Positions 12,254 to 21,838 of a stretch of DNA of 64,000 nucleotides are shown piece by piece. Positions within the stretch are counted from its first letter, which is position 1. Every line of letters begins with the position of its first letter. The stretch is from Nannobrachium achirus (lineage: Eukaryota; Chordata; Actinopteri; Myctophiformes; Myctophidae). The notes beneath the pieces were generated by a model. The model worked only from the letters and a program-made list of their open reading frames with translations, was not told the DNA's origin and searched no databases. A program made the translations under genes and the position numbers. The stretch covers positions 51,196,462-51,260,461 of the forward strand of contig OY997658.1 in assembly GCA_963921795.1 (NCBI GenBank), written 5' to 3'.

Positions 12254-15200
12254 ATGTATATGTGTATGTATATATATATATATATATATACCGTCCGGTA
12301 TATATATGTTATAATATCAATATTAATAATAATAGTTATAATACAATATTATCCACTCTTTATCCAATCATCAGGTACGAGCCATGCTTCAGATCATGAG
12401 GCGGTTCAAGTGGACCTGGGTGGGAGTTGTGTTTGCCGATGACGCCTATGGTCAGGACGCCGCCCGGTCCTTCCAGACCGACCTGGGTCAGTCTGGTTTG
12501 GGTTGTCTGGCTTACTTCGAGGCTCTGCCCTGGGACAACGACCCAGCTGCGCTTCAGAGGATCGTTACCGTGATGAAGACGTCCACGGCTCGCGTGGTCG
12601 TTGTGATCGCGTACGGAATCCATATGTTTAATCTGATGGAGGAGGTTTGTGGTATTGTTATGATCAGCACATGTTGATTTACTTCAAGGATTCATATTAG
12701 TATACTGAATCTGAAAGTTACATTGAAGTGAAGACAATCCTTTGTGTATAAAAAAATGGTTGTGTTTTATCTGTAAGCATATTTTGATTTGCAATGCAAT
12801 TGAATCACTTTCTTAGTTTCATCAATGTGAATGCTCAGCAGTTGAGCCTACTTGTTGAGCCCATTGCACCCCCAAAATGACTGTTTTTTAAACTATCCAG
12901 TCTATCCCACCCTGCCAAAAAAAAGTTTCTATAATAAAAACGTCTTTTTAACTATGGACCTCCCTGCCAGACGTCTTCTGGACGTCTTTTTTAAATAAAT
13001 AAAAAAAAAAAAAAAAAAAAAAACATTTTTTTGAAAAAAAAAATGTTGGACCTCCAACAATGTACTAGGCATGATCGCGATCGCGAAATTGCATGTTTAA
13101 CCCCCATACCAACCACATCTTTCAAACATGGCAGCCATGTTTGTTTACATTTGAAGAAAACATAAGGGCTGTTTTCTCCTGAATGCCTGAACGGATTTCC
13201 AAGCGGATTTTTTTGTTTGAAAGCTGTGAAAAGCATGCACATGCATAGTGCATGATCTGTGCACGAATGTGTGCACCAGCGTGCACACTATTTTTTTAAC
13301 CCTTTGTTGGCGAAACGGCAATATAAGAGGTCCCACTTTAAATATGGCACCGACTGAGTTAAGACCGGGATCTTTGTAAGTTTAAATGTTGCTACAGTAT
13401 GTACATGGCCGATGCATACTCCACTTTTAAAATCTCTGCTGCACCGAACAGCCAAATTAATGACGGTACCCCCCTCCCCCCTAAATAAATTCATCTCTAA
13501 AAGTGGAGTAGGCCTATGCATCGGTCCATAAGGTGTTTTTTAAATTGCTCAACACAATCAACAGGTGGTAAAGCAGAATGTGACAGGTCTGCAGTGGATG
13601 GCCGATGTGTGCTGGACCACAGATCCTAACTTCCAGACGTCTCAGCTCATGCCGTACCTGGGAGGAACCCTGGGCATCGCCGTCCATCGCGGAGACATAA
13701 CAGAACTCAAGGACTTCCTGTTGAAAATACATCCTGACAATGATCCTGACAAGAGCCATGAAAATAGCATAGTGAGTCTTCTGTTTCAATTATTATTATT
13801 AGTATCCCTAGGGATTTCTCTTTTTTTTTAAGATTAGTTTTTTGGGCTTTTTTTGCCTTTATTTGATAGGATATAGTAGACTGACAGGAAATGGGGAGAG
13901 AGATGGGGGAATGACATGTGGCAAAGGTCGTCCGGATTGGGAATCGATCCAGTGACGCCAGCAGGCATCATAGCCTAGTATGTGGTATGCGCCTAGTCCA
14001 CTAGGCCAGCGGGCGCCGCATCCCTAGGGATTTCTGAGGTATGATGGCTGCAACCGATGTCTTGCACACAAGGGCAATTCATCAAAATCGCCCCTTTCTA
14101 TTTTAGTAGCTATTTAAGCTGCGTTTACTTTTTTCAAGATTCGGCTATCGTGTCGGGGCGCCCGCTGGACCAGCGGTCCAGGGGCATACCACATACACTC
14201 ATGATGCCTGACAGCGTGTCAAGGTTCGAATCCCAATCCTGACGACCTTTGCTGCGTGTCACTCCCCATCTCTCTCCCCATTTCCTGTCAGTCTACTGTC
14301 CAAGCAATAAAGGCATAAAAGCCCCAAAACAAATCTTAAACAAAGGACAAGATTCGGCATTGACGTAAGTATTCATTGTGTTTCCTCAGGTGAGGCGGTT
14401 TTGGGAGCACACGTTTCAGTGTAAATTCGCACCCCTTCCGTCAGAGTGGGTGGATGCTGGTGGAAGGGTGTGTACTGGACAAGAGGACCTAGGAGCAGTA
14501 GAAACTACACTCATGGACGTATCTGACCTCAGGCTGGAGTATAACGTGTACAAGGCTGTGTATGCTCTGGCCCATGCCCTCCATGACATGTTGCAATGTG
14601 TACCAGGAAGAGGGCCTTTCACTGGGCACAGCTGTGCCACTTTGCAGACAGTACAGCCATGGCAGGTGTTATACAAATTCACAGTTTACCTGTTAATGTT
14701 TCTAGTTTGATTCTATTTAAAATAATAATGGATACGTACTGTAAATATGACACATGGTAAAGAGCATACTAGGATGATACCGGTACATTTATTGTTAATT
14801 TTCTTAATAGTGATGGGTAATGATAATTGCCTGTCAGTTTGCTTATCAATATGTTGGAGCAGTAGGCTACCAGTTCCACATAATCCTTTGGGGGGAATAC
14901 CTACAGGCTATAGATGATACGATGGGACACAGAAAGCCATGTTTTTCATGCTGAAAAATACCCCCCTTTTAATGTTCAGAAAATGAATACTGCTCCCTGA
15001 GCCAAAATGGAATAGGCATCATAGATCTGGAACATAAACTTCAGTGTGGGACAGAGTACAGTTAATTGTTGTATTGTGATATAGTTATATAGTATAGTTA
15101 ATACCATAACTGTCAATGTAACTATTTTATAGTAGGGTAATCTATCTATAAATGCGAGAAGTCTCTGCTTGTCTGTCTGTCTGTGTGTCTGTAATCCGCG

Positions 15201-18200
15201 TATCTCGAGAACCGTTCGTCCCACCGGCTTCAGATTCGGCACGCGCGTTCCCCGCCGCGGCACGGAGTGCAGTGCCGGGTCTCGACCCGACCCGACGCGC
15301 GGTTTTCCCGAACCGGCGCGAAACGTTCGGAATCTCCTTATGCGGGGTTGATTGTTGACATCAGGCTGTTCCGGAGGAAATCGGCGAAAGCTCTGACTCA
15401 TTGTGACATCACTTCATAAAAGGCTCTGACATCACGTACGCCACATGAGTCAACAAAAAATCTCTGTGAGTGTGTATGTATGTATGTAATCCGCGTATCT
15501 CGAGAACCGTTCGTCCCACGGGCACGTGCGTTCTCCATATATGGGCATAAAATGAATGCCCCCATATATGGGCATAAAATGGATTGCAGACAGACAGATA
15601 CAGATATCTCCATATATGGACATAAATGGACAGAGGCAAACAGATGGTCAAAGATCTCCATATATGGGCATAAAATGGACGCAGACAGACAGATACAGAT
15701 ATCTCCATATATGGGTATAAATGGACACAGGCAAACAGATGTTCAAAACGGGTCCTATGACAACAGGTGTGAGGTTTGCATTAAAGGGGGAACCGGCACT
15801 GTGTCTGCAACACAGTTGGAGGCACAGACAGATACTCCATATATGGGCATAAAATGGACGCAGATAGACAGATATCTCCATATCTGGGCATAAAATGGAC
15901 CCAGAACTATAACTGCAGTGATCTCCATATATGGACATAAAATGGACGCCGACAGACAGACAGACAGATACAGATATCTCCATATATGGGCATAAATGGA
16001 CACAGGCAGACAGATGGTCAAAACGGGTCCTAAAGGGCGGGGCATTCATTCCCTATTTACATTGTTCCGAGTTGGCCAGGTCGCCGACTAGACGCTGCTT
16101 CTAGTAATAATAATAAGGGTAATAATAAGGGTAATAATAATAATAATAACTTTATTTATATAGCACTTTTCAAAACATAGGTTACAAAGTGCTGAACAAC
16201 AATAAGAATATAGCATACAGGAGAGAAACAATGAGAACCAAAGAAACAACAACAATTAAAAGCAAGCAATAAAAGCACACAACACAAAACCATAGAACTA
16301 AAGAAATTAAAAGCAAGCAATAAAGACACAACACAATTAAGGCAAAATGAGGTGATCTAGGGGGAAGGCTTTCCTGAACAGGTGTGTTTTTAAAATTGAT
16401 TTAAAAGATGCTAAGGAATGCTAATGTATATATATTAATTATCTCCATCTTCATAATGTTACTCTTCGCTGTTTCTAGCTTGTGTATTACTTAGAAAAGA
16501 TCAACTTCACCACATCGTTTGGTGATCATGTGTCATTCGATGAGAACGGTGATTCGTTTCCAATCTATGATGTCATGAACTGGGCGTGGCTCCCTGACGG
16601 AAGCATAGAGGTTCACAATGTAGGCGTGTACAAGAAGTCAGCCTCCGCAGATGAAGAAGTCATCCTCGATGAAGACAGAATCTTCTGGAACTTTGAATAT
16701 GCGAAGGTGACTTTGGCTTTCTTGAAGGTATAATGTCGAGCTCATGATGTGAATGTAATTTAGTTTAGACTGAGGCGCAGTTTACACAGAGACGACTTCT
16801 AGAGAAAAATGTCAGATATGCCGTCCGTTTAGAGTAGATGACAACGAAGTATTTGGGGGAAAAATCCGCAAAACAAAGTGAAACCACCTTTCACAGTGGA
16901 AATCTTTGAAGACGGTCCGTCTCGTGTCTCCGCGTAAACGGGCATAACGGGGAAATCTGCAAAGCGTGTGGAGCAGGGGCGTAGCCATGGGTGGGCCTGA
17001 CTAGGCCTAGGCCCACCCATTTCGTTTTTGTGCCCACCCAAAAAAAATCTAAAAAAAATATATATATATATATTTTTTTTATTTATTTTTTATTTTTTAT
17101 TTTTTTATTTTATCATTTATCATTTTGATAATAGTCGCATCCTTACAACAACTAAAATAACATAACATCATAATGTGGACGCTAGTGATATATAATATAT
17201 AATGTGCACCAAGCGTCCTTCCCTGCTCGCAGCCAAGCATGTCTAGACTAGAGTGCATAGTGCATACTCTATGCTAGAGTGTCATGTAATTCTAATTTAG
17301 TCCATTTACTTCCTGTAAGTAGACTTACAAATAAAACCAATTGCTTATATAATCATATTACGGCAGGGTCTTATTTTGAAATCCACCGTTACAGGAAATG
17401 CTTCAGCGTATTGGGCTACTTGTTAAGAGTTGTTGCAGCCTACAAGATATATACAGGATTCACGTGGATTATACTGACACAAGCTTTTGACTAATCTAAA
17501 GTTCATATTTATGATATGAAAACCATGCTCCTGGGACTTAAAACAATGCACAGCGTTTGAAAGCAGCAATATAGGTGAGTGAGACTGGTTAATTACTTTC
17601 TGCTGGCTTGGCTGTTTTTGTTGTGGGAGAGGGAGAAGCGTCAGTAAAGCTACAGAGCTCTGATAAAAAGTTGACGGTGCAATTAAACATTTCGGTCTTT
17701 TCTCTCACAGTTGTTTATTTTGTCTTGCACCAGTGACTAGGCTACTGGGTCAGTCTGCAATATCTCTCTGTGATACATTAGCGTTATGCTCCGTGTGTAT
17801 AGTCTTATACTAACAGGAGTGTTGTCAATTAAAATAAGCATCTCATGCCGTCATGTTACCGGCTTCTTCTCTAATATGCCATTCTGTTTTTGCACGGCTG
17901 GAATGACCCGCGCATCACTAGTGGACGCCACACATTAATTTATTATTTAATCATGCAAAGAAACCCGACCCAAATCGCACCAGAAGACCCGATCCGACCC
18001 GAAAAACATGGATTTTTTTGTCGCGTTGGGCTCAGGCCTAGTCGCCGGTTCAATTCTGTCTATGCCACTGGTGTGGAGGACACAGTCTGACGTCTCATTA
18101 CTCTGACTACGTGGCTATGCGTACGGTTAGGGTTAGAGATAGGTTTAGTAATGGGGGCAGTCAGACGAACGCAGCGACGGAGTAATGCGTGTCGGAAAAA

Positions 18201-19676
18201 ACAACACACACCCAAAACTTGTGATGTCATGGCTCACGTCTGCCCATGGTGCAAAGCTTTGGAGCCACACTGCCTTGGTGAGATGTAAACAAAGTAAGCG
18301 CGGCAGCTGTGATAAGAAGCATAACAGACGTGCGTCACTGGTCTATCTGGCAGTGCGTCACCACCACCTAGCCACATGGCATGCACACTACAGCGTCTCC
18401 GTGTAACAGCACTTTGCCGTTTTCTGTTCTAATCGTTGTCCTCTAAACGGAGCCTGAAACGGATCATTGTTACTTTCCTCTGCAGCCTCCTCGGTCAGTG
18501 TGCAGTGAGAGCTGTTCTCCTGGAACCCGTGTGGCCAGAAGGAAAGGAGAACCTGTCTGCTGCTATGACTGCATTGCTTGTTCCGAGGGAGAGATCAGCA
18601 ATGAGACTGGTAGTATTACAGTACATGTTGTAGCCTTGTGCAATAGGTTATGTGGCTGTGATGAGCAGAGGGCGTTCTCCACTCCAGAACCTATGTTGTA
18701 TACAACTCCCTTTAGAATGATACTCTACTTGTCTCTCTCTTAAATCTTTCCCTCTTTATCAGACTCTACAAAGTGCACCAGTTGTCCAGAGGACTTCTGG
18801 TCCAGTCCCCAGCGTGACCACTGTGTCCCTAAGAGCCTGGAGTTCCTCTCCTACCACGAGGCCCTGGGTATCTCCTTGACAACCATCTCGTTGCTGGGCA
18901 CACTCCTCTGTGCCATCGTCCTGGGAATCTTCGTCTACCATCGCAGCACACCCATGGTGCGCGCCAACAACTCTGAACTCAGCTTCCTTCTCTTGTTTTC
19001 CCTCATACTGTGTTTCTTGTGTTCTCTTCTGTTCATTGGCCGTCCCAGGATGTGGACCTGCCAGCTGAGACACGCAGCGTTTGGCATCAGCTTTACGCTG
19101 TGTGTTTCCTGTGTCCTGGTAAAGACTATGGTGGTGTTGGCCGTGTTCAAAGCCTCCAAGCCTGGAGGAGCAGACATTATGAAGTGGTTTGGTGCAACGC
19201 AGCAGAGAGGAACACTTCTGGCTCTTACTTCCATTCAGGCAGCCGTCTGCGTCGCCTGGCTTGTTTCTGCCTCTCCAACTCCTCATAAAAACACACAATA
19301 CCACAATGATAAGATAGTTTATGAGTGTAATGTGGGATCAACAGTTGGTTTTGCACTTTTACTTGGTTATATTGGTTTACTGGCTCTCCTAAGCTGCCTC
19401 CTAGCATTCATGGCAAGGAATCTTCCAGACAACTTTAATGAAGCCAAGTTGATCACTTTCAGCATGTTGATCTTCTGTGCCGTGTGGATAGCCTTCATCC
19501 CAGCGTATATCAGCTCTCCGGGCAAATATGCAGATGTTGTGGAGGTGTTTGCTATTTTAGCATCTAGTTTTGGCATTTTGGTGGCACTGTTTGGACCAAA
19601 GTGTTATATAATCCTTTTGAAACCTGAGAGAAACACTAAGAAGTCCATTATGGGCCGAGGTGACACCAAGACTTAA
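3065..19676 (+). CDS. OlfC / V2R-type olfactory class C GPCR, complete, 9 exons
   Basis: Predicted chemosensory receptor, expected in the plasma membrane of olfactory neurons, where the family binds amino acids with a Venus flytrap domain and signals through a G protein. Exons are 3065-3306, 4072-4366, 5775-5861, 12375-12644, 13565-13771, 14390-14665, 16479-16706, 18486-18609 and 18763-19676. All junctions are GT-AG and the joined frame is 880 residues with no stop. Residues 1-33 form a weak Ser-rich leader. The flytrap runs to about 535. A nine-cysteine domain ([22 protein letters not shown]) follows at about 540-600, then the 7TM with [12 protein letters not shown] and PKCYII. Length is normal for the family. 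The start is the first ATG in frame with the CELQ-AQFNL core; the leader is only weakly hydrophobic, so an upstream exon is possible. No olfactory promoter could be recognised. Family assignment is by remembered motifs; the orthologue is not determined. Confidence 0.93.
3333..3725 (-). mobile_element. LINE 3' end fragment
   Basis: Reading the minus strand gives the decayed C-terminus of a LINE ORF2 (a degraded LPSGRR-like region), then a 3' UTR ending in AATAAAGTTATC. It lies in OlfC intron 1. Confidence 0.5.
3745..3993. mobile_element. TTAA-flanked MITE (piggyBac-like), copy 1
   Basis: TTAA at 3741-3744 and 3994-3997. Inverted ends are AAAGTAGTTCACCCCCAAAA and a matching TTTTGAGGGTGAACTATTCC. 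Same family as the elements at 33727, 40796 and 41845. Confidence 0.82.
4072..4366 (+). CDS. OlfC exon 2
   Basis: Acceptor GTTAG, donor CTG|GTAAGT. Reads [16 protein letters not shown], then [23 protein letters not shown] and [11 protein letters not shown], matching flytrap lobe 1. The first base completes the Gly codon from exon 1; the exon ends in phase 0. The 295-bp length is in the usual range for this exon. Confidence 0.93.
4520..4640 (-). mobile_element. Truncated 3' end of the 43-kb LINE family
   Basis: GATTGAAGACCTTATTGGAG and CAGTTCACTGGTAC match the 3' UTR of the longer minus-strand LINE at 43342-45605. The rest of OlfC intron 2 to about 5440 holds nothing recognisable. Confidence 0.6.
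5440..5695 (+). mobile_element. L2-like LINE 3' end
   Basis: GTAAAGTGTCTTGAGACAAC followed by a GAATT repeat tail is the usual end of fish L2/Maui-type LINEs. A (CT)n tract at 5509-5530 lies within it. Confidence 0.6.
5775..5861 (+). CDS. OlfC exon 3 (87 bp)
   Basis: Acceptor TTTTTAAG, donor CAG|GTGAAT; 29 codons in phase 0. Reads [12 protein letters not shown] and [14 protein letters not shown], the flytrap segment that carries ligand-contact positions. The first two bases of the exon are GT. The following intron (5862-12374) is the longest in the gene and is filled with transposons. Confidence 0.9.
6094..6141 (+). repeat. (CT)n microsatellite
   Basis: A perfect CT run next to a tRNA-derived SINE. 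Confidence 0.95.
6148..6286 (-). mobile_element. tRNA-derived SINE, copy 1
   Basis: The minus strand carries an A box (TGGCGTAATGG) and B box (GGGTTCGGATC) and a body ending GCCTGAAGCCTCAAAAG. Copies 2 and 3 are at 6892-7050 and 12069-12218. Confidence 0.75.
6316..6851. mobile_element. hAT MITE with 8-bp target duplication
   Basis: TCCTACAG at 6308-6315 and 6852-6859 flanks a 536-bp element. Inverted ends are CAGGGATGGGCAAC and GTTGCCCATGTATG. An extended copy of the dispersed palindrome (6425-6516) is nested inside. Confidence 0.85.
6425..6516. repeat. Dispersed palindrome, copy with extended arms
   Basis: Arms of about 40 bp pair from CAAAAGAAACAAAAATAGC to GCTATTTTTGCTTCTTTTG around a short AT/GC loop. 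The core is GATCTACAAGCTCAAAACGC. Confidence 0.9.
6892..7050 (-). mobile_element. tRNA-derived SINE, copy 2
   Basis: Same family as copy 1, with B box GGGTTCGGATC-like sequence and CCAAAGGGATATCCCTATGG. It borders (AT)n at 7051-7090. Confidence 0.75.
7051..7090. repeat. (AT)n microsatellite
   Basis: A 40-bp AT run between SINE copy 2 and the left end of the hAT element; a similar run lies at 12015-12056. Confidence 0.95.
9001..9075. repeat. Dispersed palindrome, near-perfect copy
   Basis: Arms AAAATAGCCGATCTACAAGC and its complement, continuing through TCACAACGCCTC, around a short loop. It lies in the likely intron of the hAT transposase remnant. Confidence 0.93.
9350..9790 (+). mobile_element. 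LINE 3' end inserted in the hAT element
   Basis: Ends ACTGAATTTCCCCCTTGGGA and TAATAAAGG, a common fish LINE 3' terminus. It interrupts hAT coding sequence read from the other strand. Confidence 0.55.
11123..11332. repeat. Foldback with ~75-bp arms
   Basis: 11123-11196 and 11258-11332 are inverted copies (GGATGGGCTCCTACGTCATT outward). The spacer has two GCGCATGCGC-like motifs. Inside the right part of the hAT element. Confidence 0.9.
11676..12014. mobile_element. hAT-family MITE beside the parent-like element
   Basis: Ends TAAGGGTGCAACAATAC and GAACCGTTGCACCCCTAA match the termini of the 7091-11660 element; only 15 AT-rich bases separate the two. Confidence 0.8.
12015..12056. repeat. (AT)n microsatellite
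   Basis: AT run between the hAT MITE and SINE copy 3; another AT run is at about 12218-12290. Confidence 0.95.
12069..12218 (-). mobile_element. tRNA-derived SINE, copy 3
   Basis: Shares CAAAGGGATATCCCTATG and GAGGCTTCAGGCTGGGGCTG with copies 1 and 2. It ends 156 bases before OlfC exon 4. Confidence 0.75.
12375..12644 (+). CDS. OlfC exon 4
   Basis: Acceptor TCATCAG, donor GAG|GTTTGT; 90 codons, phase 0. Reads [20 protein letters not shown], then [12 protein letters not shown] and [10 protein letters not shown], typical of the second flytrap lobe. Confidence 0.92.
12645..13564. other. OlfC intron 4, mostly unassigned
   Basis: Holds AT-rich sequence, an A-rich run at 13001-13025 and a CCCCAAAATGAC fragment near 12870 like the TTAA MITE end. 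No gene or complete element seen. Confidence 0.5.
13565..13771 (+). CDS. OlfC exon 5
   Basis: Acceptor CAACAG, donor ATA|GTGAGT; 69 codons, phase 0. Reads [17 protein letters not shown] and [17 protein letters not shown]. The WMADVCW stretch is where relatives usually carry an acidic ligand-contact residue. Confidence 0.92.
13820..14019 (-). mobile_element. tRNA-derived SINE with 16-bp target duplication
   Basis: ATCCCTAGGGATTTCT at 13804-13819 and 14020-14035 flanks a 200-bp minus-strand SINE. The tRNA-like head is at the right (GGCGCCCGCTGG on minus); the tail at left is rich in AATAAAGGC-like sequence. Confidence 0.9.
14146..14347 (+). mobile_element. tRNA-derived SINE with 11-bp target duplication
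   Basis: CAAGATTCGGC at 14135-14145 and 14348-14358 flanks a plus-strand copy of the same SINE. The head starts near GGGGCGCCCGCTGG, the B box is GGTTCGAATCCC, and the tail is AATAAAGGCATAAAAGCCCC. The right duplication ends 31 bp before OlfC exon 6. Confidence 0.9.
14390..14665 (+). CDS. OlfC exon 6
   Basis: Acceptor TTTCCTCAG, donor CAG|GTGTTA; 92 codons, phase 0. Reads [36 protein letters not shown] and [11 protein letters not shown], conserved flytrap features including paired cysteines. Confidence 0.93.
14666..15140. other. OlfC intron 6, left part
   Basis: AT-rich sequence with no recognisable element before the Helitron. Confidence 0.5.
15141..16104 (+). mobile_element. Nonautonomous Helitron, copy 1
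   Basis: Starts TCTATCTATAAATGCGAGAAG after an A and ends CTTCTAG before a T, the A|TC...CTAG|T rule. It has no replicase gene. The 5' GC-rich domain (GTATCTCGAGAACCGTTCG) is partly duplicated. About 15530-16020 is an array of units containing CCATATATGGGCATAAA. The 3' hairpin present in copy 2 is deleted here. Confidence 0.87.
16108..16425 (-). mobile_element. LINE 3' tail fragment
   Basis: An ATA/ATT-rich tail, then ACTTTATTTATATAGCACTTTTC, the complement of a common fish LINE 3' end. It lies just after the Helitron, before OlfC exon 7. Confidence 0.5.
16479..16706 (+). CDS. OlfC exon 7 (228 bp)
   Basis: Acceptor GTTTCTAG, donor AAG|GTGACT; 76 codons, phase 0. Reads [32 protein letters not shown] and the end of the flytrap. 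The 228-bp length is what I expect for this exon in V2R/T1R-type genes. Confidence 0.94.
16974..18070. mobile_element. hAT-type element with 8-bp target duplication
   Basis: GTGTGGAG at 16966-16973 and 18071-18078 flanks a 1097-bp element. Ends are CAGGGGCGTAGCCATGGG and TCTATGCCACTG. No transposase seen. It interrupts an older GC-rich repeat in OlfC intron 7 that resumes at 18079. Confidence 0.85.
18486..18609 (+). CDS. OlfC exon 8 (124 bp), cysteine-rich domain
   Basis: Acceptor CTGCAG, donor ACTG|GTAGTA. Reads [15 protein letters not shown] and [17 protein letters not shown]. Six of the nine cysteines of the domain joining flytrap to 7TM are here. Ends in phase 1. Confidence 0.94.
18763..19676 (+). 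CDS. OlfC exon 9, seven-transmembrane domain and stop
   Basis: Acceptor TTTATCAG; the first two bases complete an Asp codon. Three cysteines (KCTSC, HC) finish the cysteine-rich domain. Seven hydrophobic segments follow, with [35 protein letters not shown] and GPKCYIILL, class C signatures. The TAA stop is at 19674-19676. No strong poly(A) signal lies directly downstream; AATAAA first appears near 20190 inside a foldback. Confidence 0.96.
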
Positions 19677-20190
19677 GCAGAAATTAAATCTCAAAACTGT
19701 TTCTCTGTATTTTATAACAATATGTGTATATTGATGATTAATGTTTGATTGGTGATAATCATGTCTCTTAAAGAAAAACAAAACAACATTTCCTTACACC
19801 TCGTACTATTTTTGAGGAATCTGCACAAAACATTCTACACACAATCTATGGAACAATATCTACAATTAGCTTGTGTGAAAATACGAAGCCTCCATAAGCC
19901 AGTGCAGAAAGCTTTCACGCAATATCACAAAACTTTGCATGCTTATAAGCAGATAGAACAGGCTCGCCGTGCGATATTGGCTGATGAAAACAATGAGGTG
20001 TGGGTTATAGGGCATAGCAGTGGGGGTGGTTTTCTGGTGCCACCAAAAAATCGGCCATTAATTTTTTTCCCATAGAGATTTACAAACATATTTAAATCAA
20101 TTATTTTAAGGCTAGAATCAAACCATACAGGATCCTGGTGAATCAATATAGTTAGGGAATATCTTCATAGGAAATGTCCGATCCTGGAAT
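19677..20190 (+). other. OlfC 3' flank
   Basis: Likely includes the 3' UTR. No LINE or SINE signature recognised. A poly(A) site cannot be placed with confidence. Confidence 0.4.
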
Positions 20191-20606
20191 AAATTCCTTA
20201 CCAATACATTTGAGGTATTCGCTCCTTCTGATACATTTCTTCACCAATGTGTTTGTGAGGGTGTCTAGAAACACATCTCACAAAGACTGAAATTCAGTTT
20301 CCCTAGGGAATCTGTGACAGCTGCTGAAAGTTGGGGAAAGTGTGAAAAGTGATGACTCATCACTAGACCATAGTTTTGTGGGGCTGTTTTTAGCCCAAGG
20401 AATGTTTTTCATGCAAAACAAATGCTTGCAATGGATTTCTTTTTCTTTTTCCTTGTATAGTGAAGTTAACGGGACCCCAACTTTCAGCAGCTGTCACAGA
20501 TTCCCCTATAGGGAAACTGAATTTCAGTTTTTGTGAGATGTGTTTCTAGTATTCTAGACACCTTTATAAACACATTGGTGAAGACATGTTTTGGTAAGGA
20601 ATTTTT
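20191..20606. repeat. Foldback with ~130-145-bp arms
   Basis: 20191-20337 (AAATTCCTTACC to AAGTTGGGG) is inverted at 20474-20606 (CCCCAACTTTCAGCAGCTG to GGTAAGGAATTT). The spacer is about 136 bp. Confidence 0.88.
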
Positions 20607-20765
20607 TCCAAGACTTTTAATTATCTCCTGACTAATAAAACCTTAGATTCTCTAAAAAAAAATAAAACCACTAAACAAAGGGTATTAATTTCATAGTATT
20701 ATGTATGTAGTATAGCATATCATTATATAACTTATTTTCCCCTGTCAAAATCAACACTGGAGGGG

Positions 20766-20767
20766 TG

Positions 20768-20826
<59 letters not shown>

Positions 20827-20840
20827 TGTGTGTGTGTGTT
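20766..20840. repeat. (GT)n(GC/GT)n microsatellite
   Basis: A TG run changes to CGTG units and back. Confidence 0.95.
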
Positions 20841-21050
20841 AAGGTGATATCTTGATGCGAAATCTTCTATCATGATGAGAAAGTCTTCGACCTTGCACAG
20901 TTGTGATGTAAGATGATGTGGAACAATGGCAATAGAAAGGTCATGTAATGACTGTACATGATTGCATGCATGATGTGCATGACGAGTGATTAGGTGATGA
21001 TAAAGGGCACAACAGGGTGTAAAGGATAGTGTCACAACTACTTTCATGCA
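20841..21050. repeat. Dispersed repeat shared with 58735-58900
   Basis: GGTGATATCTTGATG, AAATCTTCTATCATGATGAG and AAGTCTT recur in the same order and strand at 58735-58900. Family unknown. Confidence 0.75.
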
Positions 21051-21176
21051 AGGGCTCCTAAACTTTAATCAGTGGTGAGCAAATGTAATAAAAATAATAA
21101 AAAATACCCCCCAAAAATCTGCTTTAAGTTGCATGTGAGGGGTCAAAGTATTTTTTTTTATAGTATAGTGTAGTAA

Positions 21177-21512
21177 GTGAATGAGACACAAACTTTCATC
21201 GGCTGTCAAACATTTTGCCCAAACTTTTGCGAGGGGCATGGGAGTTCGATTTGTTATTTAACCGTCATAGTTGACAAAACCACTGAAAAACGGACCTATG
21301 CTTTCACGGTCACGGAAGAATCGAAGTCACCCCAACTAGATTATCATCATCCTGTATCATCACACCTACCATTCCACATTCTTTCCAGTGCAGAGCTTGA
21401 TAGCGGCCAATTTGGAGTACAAGCAATTTACCATGTTGAGGGTGAGGTGAACGGCCGCTCCAAATTTGTAAGCAATAGTAACATTGGAATATATATTTGT
21501 ATCTGCTTGTGA
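21177..21512 (+). other. Unrecognised open frame of 111 codons
   Basis: An open frame with some cysteines (GCQTFCPNFCEGHG) but no family I recognise and no clear splice sites around it. It may be chance. It lies between the two genes. Confidence 0.15.
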
Positions 21513-21784
21513 TTATTTCCAAACTAGGTAATTTTCATCGAGGTGTCCCTATGAGGCGCATGTTAAAAGTGCATCCAGAAAGAAGCTTTTTGTGGGTAAG
21601 TTCATTATTAACTTGGAAACCTATAGTCACTTTACAAACGGACATCAAAAGCACTGAATCAAAAAGCCTAATTGTTGCCACCATTGACATTTAGTTAATA
21701 ATATAATTTAATTATTTTTGATAGCTTTAAAAATGTTGCAGATGCTTGTCTAATTTTTAAGGTTCTTCATGGGCTTGCACCTCC

Positions 21785-21838
21785 GTGAAAATAGACGATC
21801 TACATGCTCACATGAGCATGTAGATCGGCTATTTTCAC
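21785..21838. repeat. Dispersed palindrome, short-loop copy
   Basis: GTGAAAATAGACGATCTACA and its complement around TGCTCACATGAGCA. One flank (GTG/CAC) is also symmetric. Confidence 0.9.

Noticed and set aside
15480..16049. Overlapping open frames on both strands with repeated [18 protein letters not shown]
   Set aside because: These are translations of the Helitron minisatellite, open because unit lengths are often multiples of three.
18876..19676. Single-exon rhodopsin-like receptor
   Set aside because: The frame extends upstream to an acceptor at 18762 and joins the class C cysteine-rich domain, so it is the last OlfC exon.
21177..21694. Possible short gene between OlfC and the transporter
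   Set aside because: No recognised domain, no splice support and no continuation. Listed only as an unrecognised open frame.
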